NCBI GenBank assembly: GCA_009760855.2 | Contig: WPIO01000014.1 | Location: 3,898,501 to 3,962,500, forward strand | Direction: 5' to 3' | Length of the DNA stretch: 64,000 bases | Origin: Cristatella mucedo | Lineage: Eukaryota > Bryozoa > Phylactolaemata > Cristatellidae | Shown here: positions 24,641 through 35,900 of the stretch, piece after piece | Position numbering within the stretch: the stretch's first letter is position 1 | Layout: each line of letters begins with the position of its first letter | Translations under genes and position numbers: made by a program | The notes under the pieces: generated by a model | Told to the model about the DNA's origin: nothing | Databases searched by the model: none | What the model saw: the letters and a program-made list of their open reading frames with translations, nothing else

Positions 24641-27600
24641 ATGCTAAGGTATGTCAAGGTGCACACATTTTGCCATGGTGCTCACTCTTTGTCTGCCGTT
24701 TCTACAGCAGCTGCTGCTGCAACTGTGCAGGGTACTTGGAGTCGTGTGGCATATTATTTAACGTTGTTGCTTTTTAAGGCCCATGACTTCGGGTCGTGTC
24801 CTGTAGTAAGTTCTTTATTGCATGCCGTGTGCGAACTGTAAGCCACCGAGTCTCTCCTGTCGTTAAATGCATGAGGTGGTTAAATTGGTGGTTTATGCCT
24901 TTATTTTTTATTTTACATGCTTCCCATCTCTTGCAGTCCTCACTTCTAACCGACGACGATCGGCAGTCGGAACAGAGCAGTCTCGGCAGTACACTGTGCG
25001 TGCAGTCGACTGCGACCAGCTCGAGCAATGCAGCAGCAGCTGCAGCTGTGGTTCCTTCTGCTGTTGTCTTCACTGCTGCAAAAGCTCCGGCCACTGCTGC
25101 TGATGCTGCAGCAGAACAAGGTAAGCACTGCCGCGGCCACGGCCAGTCGTGCATGCCTAATCAGTACGCTTCATCCTACCTCATGGTCAAGCTGCAGGAC
25201 CCACTGTGTGGAAGTTGCCTCCTCGAAGCCGTTCCTGCAGGAGGTACGGTTATTAAGTTGCTCTCATTCCGATTCGGGCTGTCCCGATGCTATGAGTCGC
25301 TGCCGCCAGAACTGAACCTCGCAGCCGTGCCAGCCCTGAATTCAAGAAATGAGTCAGCACCCTGGCAATTGCTAAGGCGCGCCAAAGTTGACTTAGGGGT
25401 GACTATTGGTAAGACGACCGGCAGTGTGCCCATTTTAGGCTACCCTTTGGCTCACTCTGCCTTTGTCATCCAAGTTGGCTGTCCTCTATACAATAGAGCA
25501 AGCTTACCTTTGAGGGCAGCAACAGGCAAGGGGGAGGGTGCGGTGGCCCTTTGCTGGTGTCTCCTTGCTGTTTGTAAATCACACGATTTAAGCTAGTCGC
25601 CTGCCACTTGCCTGCATCTCGTCTTGCAAATGCTGCTGCATGTTCGCCGAGGCGTGCCTAAAATTCTTTTGCTCCGTGTTGCCTGTTTCGTGTCAGTGGT
25701 GAAGATAGCCTTTCGACTGGCTAGCTGTGATTTCTTGAAGCATCCCACAAGCTTTCTCTTTTCTTTATATCTGCTTCTAGCCAGATTTCTGTGTCAAGAG
25801 GTCGTGTCAAGGTGTCGACACAGTCAACTGCCCCTTTCTCTTTTTAATAGTTATTCCTTGCAGCGCAGCACTGCCATCTCAAATCTTGTCGTTTTTCAAA
25901 CTTTTGCACTTCACTTCCAATTTGTTCTATTCGATTGTATATATTGTCACTGTTGTATAAAATACCACGAGGCTGCAACGTACGGCCCCTGAGATTGTGG
26001 CACCCGGGATAGTACGAATGTGCACGTGAGAGCCAGTCGTTGTGCTGTGTAAATGCTAGTGCTGCCACAGGGAAGCAAACACCACATAGTTTCAGTTCTC
26101 GATGAAGCATTTGAGTGCTGGTGGGCCAAAAGGGGGGAGAAAAAAGCCCAATCACTCCCTGATCGTTGACTTATTTTGGTGACAGCTCGATTAATAAACC
26201 CTCTGGTGCCTCTTCCGCTGACCAGCCAACAGGAAGCGGATGGTGTGGACCAGCTGGTGCAAAGCAGCCAATCGCCTTTCGTAGGCAGTGTGCGGCGGCA
26301 AGAGCACGAGCGCCTGCCGTTTGAGTTCTCGAGCTTGCAGCAGCCGTTGAATTTGAAGGAGCTCGTGTACCGCGCATTCAGCGCTGCGCGTGTGCTCAAC
26401 CTTTCGCTCGATGTTTGGCTGTGTCGATGCCGGCGTAGTCCTTAGCCTCTAAGCAGCTTTGTTAAAGCGTCGTTTCGGCGTGCTTTTGATTCCATTCTGC
26501 AGACGCGGCTGTCACAGCATCGCTGAGCGTGGAGGCTCGCCCCACTGCCATCGACATCGCCACACCATGTCAGCTTGCCGCGGCTCCGAGCCGGCCCCTG
26601 TCCGGCTTGTCCGAGTGGCAACATCCAGCGGTGGAGGTGGCGCAGACCGAGCCCGGAGTTGCGCAGGCATCGGCTTGCGAGGCTTCTCCAAAGGTTCAGC
26701 TCAGGAGTGCTGCTGCTCAGGCCAGGCAGTGCAAGGCTCATGCTGCAGCAACTGCCAAGGACGACTCGCTGCTCGATCCACAGCTGGCCTACCTGCTGCA
26801 GGCGCGCCTGAAGCGCGTCAGCGATGCCGAACAGCTGCAGCTGCCGCCACCGGATGCCGTCGATGGTTTGGCTGCCGCGCAGTCGCTCGAAGCGGCACTC
26901 GGAGGTCCAACCAGCTCGTCGGAGGTCGGCAGGCAGCCTTTCGAAGGGCCCATTGTCGCCAGAGCCGAAGCCACTGCCGTTGCCGCTCCTGAAGCAGCTG
27001 CATTGCCGTCGGAGGCGGACAGATCGTCGTGCTCCGTCGCGGACAAAGTGTCGTATTTCCTGCGAGAGCAGCTTCGACAGTCGGGCCGAGGCGATCAGCA
27101 GCAGCCTCCGCGAGAGGCCGCCGACTCGAGAGCCACTGGCAGCCTCGGGCAACATGCCGACGAGGCTGCGCGAGGCTCTGGGACTGCTAGCCCAGGCACT
27201 GCTGCCATGGCTTCCGCCACGGCCCACGCAGGCAGCGCCAGCCGGGCGACTGCAGCAGCATGCATTCGACGACGGGACAGGCCGAGCAAGCGCGAGCGAT
27301 CTCAGACGCAGCCCGTCACGTGCAATGAGGTGCTCGCCGCTCAGTGCCTGGGAGGCGAGGCTACCGGAGGCGGCGCCGGTGCTAACCCGGCCACCACCAT
27401 CAATGATGGCATCTGCAAGGTGGCTTCCATCGACGTAGTCGGAGGCAGCGGCCTGGATGCCGTCACCGTCAACAGTCTGGCGGTCATGACGCTCGATGAG
27501 AAGATTCGCCTCTTCATCGAGCGCTCCGTGGTGATGACGACGATGACACTGTCTGCTCGCGAGTCGCCTCAGCCGGCGATACCGGAAGCCGCTCCTGCTG

Positions 27601-30600
27601 GTGGCAGCACCTTTGCTCGCCAGAAGCCGGGCCGGCCAGGCCTGACTCACAAGATGCGTCAGCAGCGCTGCCTCACGCTGCCGTTCACAAGCAGCGACGT
27701 GCGAGAGGCACTGAGCCTGAGAGGCTTGCAGCTGTCCTTGCCTGCCTCGGCAGCAGCGGCTGCAGCAGTTGGGGCAACCACTTCATCGGGCATCAGGTCG
27801 CCGGATCCTGCTGGAACGCTGACCAGCGGTGCCGCTTCTCCAGCAGCCGCCATGCCACCGGCAGAATCGCCTGCTGCAGCGGTGGCACTTGCTTGCCTCG
27901 TCGCGGCTGACGAAGCAGCCGCCGCGGTCCCCTTTGCTAGCATTCCTAATGCGCAGCCGCACGTTCGAGCCGATGCTGCTGCCTCGGCGACGACATCCGG
28001 TGCAGAGCGGCACGCTTCCAGCGGGCATGCAGAGTCGACCAGATCCGGAAAAGGTAGCACCAAGCCCCGCGACGTGAACTCCGGTGGAGGTCACGGTGGT
28101 GCCTACGGCAATCATCGCGAGCCTGTGGCGGCTAGCCGGCCGCCGAGGCGGGATAAGGTCGCCGTGCCACTGCTGCATGCCTCTGATGAGACCGACGCAA
28201 ATGCTCACCCTAGGGACGTCGGCAGCAATCGCACGCAGCCGTCTGCTGTGTCGTTAGCCGGATCGTCTGCTCAACCGAAGCTTGAACAATCGTCGAAGGC
28301 GAAGCCGGACGCCACCCATTCGGCCGCGACGAAGCAGGCGCACAGAACTTCATCGGTGGCTTCTGCCCTGGAGGCAGCCAGTCAAGTGACACCCGATCGA
28401 GCAGACAAGGAAAAGCCAGCGGTGACAACACGAGCGATCGGCAAGCTGTCGTCGTCACCGCTCCGCGATGCAAGCGATCTGCCGTCTGTCGGAGGCGACC
28501 GTCGAAAGGACGAGAGAGGCAGCAATCGTGTTGCCGATATCGACGACGATGCCACGAACGAAAACATGCCTTCGCTCGACAGGGCTCGTCGACCGGCAAG
28601 AGTGCCGAGAGACTCCCGTGACGGTACTCACCATGGCGATGGGCCACCTGCTGCCAATGGCTCGACGGTAGTGCCGGACGTGCCGTCGTACATGCGAGCT
28701 ACGCACAGCCACCTGTCCTACCGAGAGGCAGCAGCCAAGAACGGCGTCGCCACTGCGGAGCCGGCGATGTCGGCTGACAGTGCAGCTGTGACTGCTTCGG
28801 CAGCAACATCTGCAAACCAGCAATGCGGCGTCCGCTCCGAGCCAGCTCTGAGCCATCACGACAGTACAAAGAAGCCCTCGGCAAGGCCATCGGCTTTGGC
28901 AGCAGTCCGAGACGATGGCGACGAGCTGCCTTCATACATGCGAGCCACTAGTAGCTTCGCCCACAAGGTCGAGCATCTGTTCGCCGAGCCGTCGAGTGAC
29001 GAGGACCGAAGTGACGACGATGATGCTCGAAGTGACCGCCGTGTAGCACCGAGCGGGAGAGGCGAACGCGGGACCGGCAGCGGTGGTGGCACGGCTCCCG
29101 AGCGGCCGTTCCCGGTGCGCAGGCAATCGTCGACTGCCACTCGCGGTTTGCAGCAGCAGCAGCAGCGGAACGAGCCGGTGCACTCGAGGACCCCAGCCGC
29201 TGCTCCGAGGGCCTCCTCCAGAGCTGCTGCCGCTTCTGGCGACGATCCGTCAGAGTTAGGAGAGATCAAGATCGAGAGGTCGAGGTCGGTCTGCGCCGAC
29301 GGTGAAGGTGTGCCGTCCTATATGAGAGTGACGGCTAGCTACGCGTCGCGAGTCGAGCCGAAGAGCGAAATCAATGAAGCCGCCACCGCTGAGGTCGGCA
29401 GTGGTGCGACTCACAGCGACGGCTGCAGCGGCGCTCGTGCCACTGCAGCCGTCGTGGCTGCCGCAGGAAAGGAGAAGCGGTCGTCACGTGCAGGCCAAGC
29501 GGCAGCAGCCTCAGCCGAGATCCGGGCCCTCTCGCCGGCTCCGCCAGTGGCTTCGCCCGGTCCGGCTGCCACTGTGGCGACGGCGGCATCGCGGTCTGGT
29601 GCCACGCCGTCGTTCATGCGGCCCACGGCCAGCTACGTTCAGCACGCAGCAGCAGCAGCGCCCAAGGGCGCTCACGACAGAGCCAGCGAGGCTGTTGCCG
29701 TAAGGTCGCCTCTAGCGGAGCCGGCAGGACTTGCGGCCGGCCCATCGATCGCCCGCGCGCACAGCATGAGGGAGGCCGGCGCCACTGCTGCTGCTGGTGC
29801 AAAGCATGGTGCCACCGGTGGTCGCGCCACGGCGGCCGTCAGGCGGCGCTCTTCTGCGGCCAGTGCTGCTTCTGGAGCATCGGCTGCTGAGCACGCTTCT
29901 GGCCACCTGAGCGAAGCCTTGCCTGAGCAGCAGACCGCAGCCGGCAGTAGCGTGGGAGCCGTGTGGGAAGCCTCGGCAGCCGAACTGCCTGAGCTGCCAG
30001 GCCGGGTAGCAACAGCGGCCGAGCCCACAAGTCCCGAGCAGAGCTTAAAGAGCCGCCACGATGAGTCTGAGGCAGCAGCAGCTTCTGCTGCTGCTGCTGC
30101 CTCTGCCGCCTTCATCCTCGGCGGCCAAGCAAAGCCGGTGCTGCAGCCAGACGTCACGGCTGCTGCTACCAGCGCTGCCTCCAGCCGACCCGAGGCCACG
30201 ACCGAGTTCGAAGTGCAAACCGAAGCAGCTGCAGCTGCTGCTTGTGCTGTCTCCCCCAGCACCGCCGAGGGCGAAGAGCGCTCTGCGGCGGCAGTGGCGT
30301 CGAGCCGGCAGCCGACCTTGGGTGCCCTGTGCATAGATACTGGCAGTGGCAGCGTGACCAGCAGCAGCATCCTCAGTCCGGCTGCAGCCGGGACTGCCAC
30401 GTCGGCCGGCTCTCCGTGCCTGCAGCTGTCTCCCACGCCTTCGGCTGCATCCACGGTCGACATGGGTGCCAAGCTGCGGAAGCGTAGCAGCTTGGGCAGC
30501 AGCGACGGAGCCGGTGTTCAGCCATCGTTCATGCGTTCGACGTCGAGCTCGGCGAGGAAGGACCGACACTTGCAAGAGGTCAGCGAGCAGCAGCTGCTGC

Positions 30601-32872
30601 TGGCCGCCGGCGCAGCCAGCAGCAGCTGCAGGAGCAAGGAGAACGGCAGTAGCGGCGGCCATCGTGCTGCTGCCTGTGGCATGCATGCCAGCGCCAAGCA
30701 GCGTCCGACTGGGGCGAAGAAGCAGAAATCGGTCAAAGGTGAGGCGGCAGATGATGACGACCAGCAGCTGTCGCTGCTGCTCGAGCTCGCTCTGTCGGGT
30801 GCACGAGCGAGTGCCACCGTGAGTGTGGTGTGTGACGCTTTCTGTGGCTGCCTGTAGCCACCACTGCTGGTGGACTTGCAGGCCCTGCCCCGAGGCCGGT
30901 GGGGCCCAGTCGAGCGAGAGGTTCAGCCCAGCCAGCTAAGCACCGATTTATTGCTCACTGATCTGCCCAGGCACCGATGCCTTATGTAATGAGGTATGCT
31001 GCCCTTGCTCCTGCTTCCAGCTCCTTCTCAGCACCGAGTAAGAGGATGTGGTGGAGGAGGCTCGAACGAATCACTGGACTCGACGGCCTCGAGCACCAAG
31101 CGCGAGGGCAGACGTTCGTCTGCCAGCACTAGCGCGGCCACTGCAGCAGCAACAGAGCAGCCGCCAGCGCCGCCCGCAGCCTACAAGTGGCAGGCATCGA
31201 GCTCCTCCAGGTGAGAGCAGCAAGGCAGCGCCGAAGTGCCGGCTTCTTGCCGCCCGGCGGTACTGCCGTGCGTCACTGGCAGGCAGCAGCTTGTGCTGGC
31301 GCAGCCTTCCCTGCGAGCAGAGCTATGGCGTGCGCTCTTGCATTCAGCTGTGTCGCTGCTGAATGCAGCGAGTGCAGTCACTCATGCCGTGAAAAACCCC
31401 GGACACAATACTCTGGTGCTCTGCCTTTAATGGGCTTGTTGGCTCAGCCGGGTGGCCTTTCTCTTCCCCCTTTTTCCTTTTGCGATCCGTCAGCTGCTCG
31501 CTGCAATACACGACTGGGGGCCGCCATCGCCGGCAGTGGTCCTCTGTCCCTCGCGATTGCTCGTGCCTGACCACTTCTGTGCCTCCCAACCCGAGGGACT
31601 CGCCGGTGTGTGGCATTTCCCATGGCTAGCCGGCACCCTTTTATGGATAGGTACTTAATATGTGTCCGCGGGCCGGGCGAACGAGACAGGGACAGGCTAT
31701 TGATCGGGTGTAATGTTTGCCGCCTCCCTCTTATAGTGCTGCGCCTGCATCAGTCATTCTGCTGAATGCCTCTGTGTGTGTGTGTGTTGCTAGGGGCCAG
31801 GGAATCGGCTTGCTCATTCTCTGCAGATGGTAAGTTCAACGGTCCTGTTTTAGTTTTTCTCTTTTTGATTTCCGTTGTTTCTCTAAATGTGCCAATGTGC
31901 ACGGGCTTATGCTGCGGTACAGTGTTTCGGCTGCAGTGCTTTGCTGCCCCTGTTTCATAATTAGAGGTGTCATTCACTGAAAGGAAGCACCCCCCCTTCG
32001 ACCCCACCCACTAGGGAGGACCAGCTGCCTCTGCACCTTCTCAAAGGCTGCTATCTGCAGTTAGCTCTTTGCAACTTGGGTGCAAATGCAATTGGCCTTC
32101 CTTTTCGTCAAGTCGTGTGTGGCGATGTTGTGCTGCTCTCTCTGCAAGTGGCCATCTCTCCTCCCGTCCATTCTCTCTGTCTCTCCCTCACTCTCATAAG
32201 CCCTCCCACATTGTGATGTACCTTTACCTCTTTGATGCAGCCAAGTCCCACTCCTCAGGCAGGGGCAGGGCGTGTCTGTCCGCTATTGTGTAGCCGTCTG
32301 CTACATTTGTTTATGTCAGCAGTTAGTCGAGTCAGTACAGCCAGATGATGCTGCTCATATGTCAACTGTAGCTGGCTTGAGGATGTTATTTTACGAGCAC
32401 CAAGGATTTTACTTGCTTTGTCGAGCAAGCTCTCGCTTTAGCTGCTGCTGTTGCAGTGGCTGCAAGCATAGTATGCAGCAACTGACAGCTACTTCTCCCT
32501 GGTACTTGCTCTGATGGGAAACTGTGCATATCAGCAGTCTATTGCTGATAGCATTCTATGCTTTCTGGTACACTCTACCTACTTATGTGTACCGTGCACC
32601 ATCTCTACTGGAAAGAAGCCTATCTAACCCGCTATGCAATGGGAGCTCGACTTAGCATGATCTCCGTGTTTCATATGTCGTCTGGTTGCTATGCTTTAAC
32701 ACACAGACATATACTCCCAGACAGACCCAATTTTTGCTGTACACTGTTTAACTAGCTCGAGGATGCTGGAGCTGGCTGCAATAGCACTTGCAATTGTCCC
32801 TGTCGCTGGTTCACCTAACCGGCCGCTGTTAAAGCATGTACAATCGGCCGTTGTTTAAGTATGCCCTCTCAT

Positions 32873-32933
<61 letters not shown>

Positions 32934-32938
32934 CCCCT

Positions 32939-32991
<53 letters not shown>

Positions 32992-35900
32992 CATGTATGC
33001 ACGTGTCTATGCATGCGTGCTTGCTCGAACTCCCTGTACTGTCTAGTCCATTTTTCTTTCCATTCTCCATGCTTAGTCAAGTCGGTGTTCGTCTCGACTG
33101 GCTTTGTTGAGGTGATAACAGTGTGGCAAATCACCACATGCAGCACATTTATAGCTATCTATTGTTTAATTCCACACTTAGCTAAATTGCAGGCTTAGGC
33201 AGGCTGTGGACCCACACTTCTTCTATCGGCTTTTCATGGTAACTTGCTGCAATTGAAACTTCGGTGAACCTTCCAGATCGGCATGTGGGCTGAAGGTTTG
33301 GGTGAAGTGCACGCTGTGTCCACTTTTATTCTCAGCGAGGCAGCAACAAAGCACGCGGAAGTCTCCTCAATGCACCCGACCGCTAAGAAAAGCAAGGGGC
33401 AAAACCTTAGCCTGCAGAGCGTTTTGATCGGGGCACTTCTGCCTCACGTTGGCGGCAGCCCGTGCGAGTAGTTGACGTCGAACGTCAAGTCGCACACGTA
33501 TGCAACAATCCTGACGAAGACCACGGTGCTTAGGGCGGTTGCAAGCGTCAGCACCGCTGTGCCAGCTGCCCTCTTCGCGAGCCAGCTCGTGCTGCAGGCC
33601 AAATTCGCGTACCTCAGCGACACCCAGCCACGCCCACACCAGCGTAAGCTGGTTGCCACAGTTGACTCGTGTCCGCTTCTGCCGCGGCCGTGGCCTGTGT
33701 TGCTGACTGCCCCTACCCCACATGCCTCGCTAATGGGGGCAGCATTGCTGCCTTTCGGCACTTTCGGGCAGGCTGCAGCTGGAGTGTCTGCAGCCGGAGG
33801 AGCATTAGCATTAGTGATCGCTCTTGCCGGCGAGCTCTGCTTGCTGCGCCGACCGCTACTGTCTGTTGCTTTTTGGCCTCGATTCTTGCTCACGTCAGCG
33901 TTTGCACCTTCCTCTTGGTGAACTGCTGCCGACTCTCCTCGGGCCGTCCTGTGTCTGCTGCTGCGGCTGCACCGGCCAGTGGACGCAGAGCGGCCTGGAC
34001 TGCCCCGGGGGCGCGAGCAGCCGATGTGGCCGGCTCGCAAACTGCATGCAGCGGCTGGCTGAAGCGCGGCGCCATGAGGCGACCGCGGTTCGTCCGACGC
34101 GATCTCGGTTCGAATGCTGCTGGCTCCATCGGGTGCGCCGTTGCTGGCTGCTAATCTCTTTTCGACCTGAGCTTCGGCGCAGCCAGGCGCACCGGCGCAG
34201 CCAGGCGCACCGCCACAGCCGTCGTTCGTGGTGGCTGCGGAGGGGTCTGACAGCCGAGGTTGGGCTTTTGGCGATCGGTGGCCGTGGACTGCACTCTTCG
34301 TCGCGATAGGCGTTCTCATACGCACAGAGTCCGAACTTGTTGCTCTCGGCTGACCGACCCGCTGCCCGCCGCAACTGCCACCGACCGGGCTGCTGGCTGC
34401 AGCACGCAGCGGCAGCCGGGGCGATGGCTGTGATGAGAGCGGCAAGACGGGAGCCGGCGGCTGGCATTGCATGGCTATAGCTACGTTCTGCGCCGAAGCA
34501 GTGGCGACTGCTTTCCCGCTGCCGCTGATCCTCGGTTTTGCCGCTGCTGGGTGGGCGTCAGGCGTCGCACCTGCTGCCACTCGGGAGGCTGCTGCTCCGA
34601 TGAGTGCAGCTGGTGAGGCCGCTTCGTGGCTCCCAGGCGGCTGCTTTTCGCCAAAGCGCACACCCTTGGGGGGTGAAGCGCAGCTTCCACCACTGCCACA
34701 GCCACGCTCGGATGACTGCCACTTAGGTGCTCCGCTCCTGTTGCGGCAGTTGCCTCCCGTGTCTGCTGCTGCTGCCACTGCCATTGCCTCGGCCTCTGTA
34801 TTTCCTGCCATGGAGGCGCCCATCACTGAAGCAGCAGCAGCAGCTGCCGCAGTTGCTGGCCGGTGGGCCACGCCCAACAAGTAGTCGGACTGCGCTGCTC
34901 GGTCGCTCACTGTCGCAGTGGCAACATATGGAGGGCATTTTGTGTCCATACCACCAGCAGATGACCCGAAGGGGCTGCCGGTTAAACCACACCGTGCCAT
35001 CGCTCCCCTGCCTCGGCCGCATCCAACAGAGGCTTGATCGCCTGGCTCTGCTGGTAGCTGCTCAGTGCAGCCGGAGCTGCTTTCAGCGGCCCCGCCTGAC
35101 GGCCGAGTGGCAGCAGCTTGCCTCGTTGTCCTGCAGCTTCCGCCAGCCAGCCCGGCAGGCCCTGCATCAGCAGTTGCTGTGGCGCTTTGCTCTTTGGTGG
35201 CCCTGCGTTCGTCTTTAGCAGACGGCAGGATAAGGGCTGCTGCTGTCGGAGGGCTGCTGCGCTTCACAGCCGGCCGGGCCGATTTTGAGTGCTCTGGCAG
35301 ACAGCTTGCTGAGGGCTCGCGGCTCCTGCTTGATCGGCCCTGACTGACCTGCATCGCCGAAGCCGTTGCCACCTTTGCCTCGGTGGCAGCGCGCTCGCCT
35401 TGCATTTTGCCACGGCGCCAGCCTGGTGAACGAGTCCCGGCCGACTGCTGCCTTTGGCCATGCGCCGAGCGACTGCGCCGAGGAGCTCCACTTGCCTTCC
35501 TGCTCGGCCGACTCCTTCCGGCTTTGCTGCCCGACCGAGCCCTTGCCGATCGCCGCCTGCTCCTTCTTCTGCTGCTCGAGCAGCTGCGGCTGCTCGAGCG
35601 CCCAGAGCTGTGATGGCGACTCGTCCGCGACGAGGCGCTCATCCTGTGCCGCCCCCGCAGACGGCTCGAGTCGCACCGCTTACCGCTGCTTGCCGACCGG
35701 CGGTGCGGTGATAGCTGGCGCCCGCGCGACTTCTTTTGTCGCCTGCCCGATTTGGCCGGCGAAACGTCCGCCGTGCCGGCAGTGGCGGGAGCGGCGGCAG
35801 CAACAGCACCAGCGCCGGCAGACTCAGCGGTGCCGCGCTGCTGCCGCTGAGTCTGCCGGTGCTGGTGCTTGTCGTCGAGACGCCGGCGCTGCCGCAGGTC

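Noticed and set aside
25121-25596. Open frame continuing past exon 8
   Set aside because: A good donor (GAACAAG|GTAAGC) precedes it and the phase fits exon 9; the extension has no motif.
26230-26440. Exon-like open stretch after CGCTGACCAG before exon 9
   Set aside because: Its open frame does not fit the phase-1 end of exon 8, and no matching donor was seen. An alternative first exon cannot be excluded.
26442-30686. Several 130-400 codon ORFs on - and in other + frames
   Set aside because: Shadows of the GC-rich giant exon 9; the + frame has the PS[YF]MR motifs and fitting splice phases.
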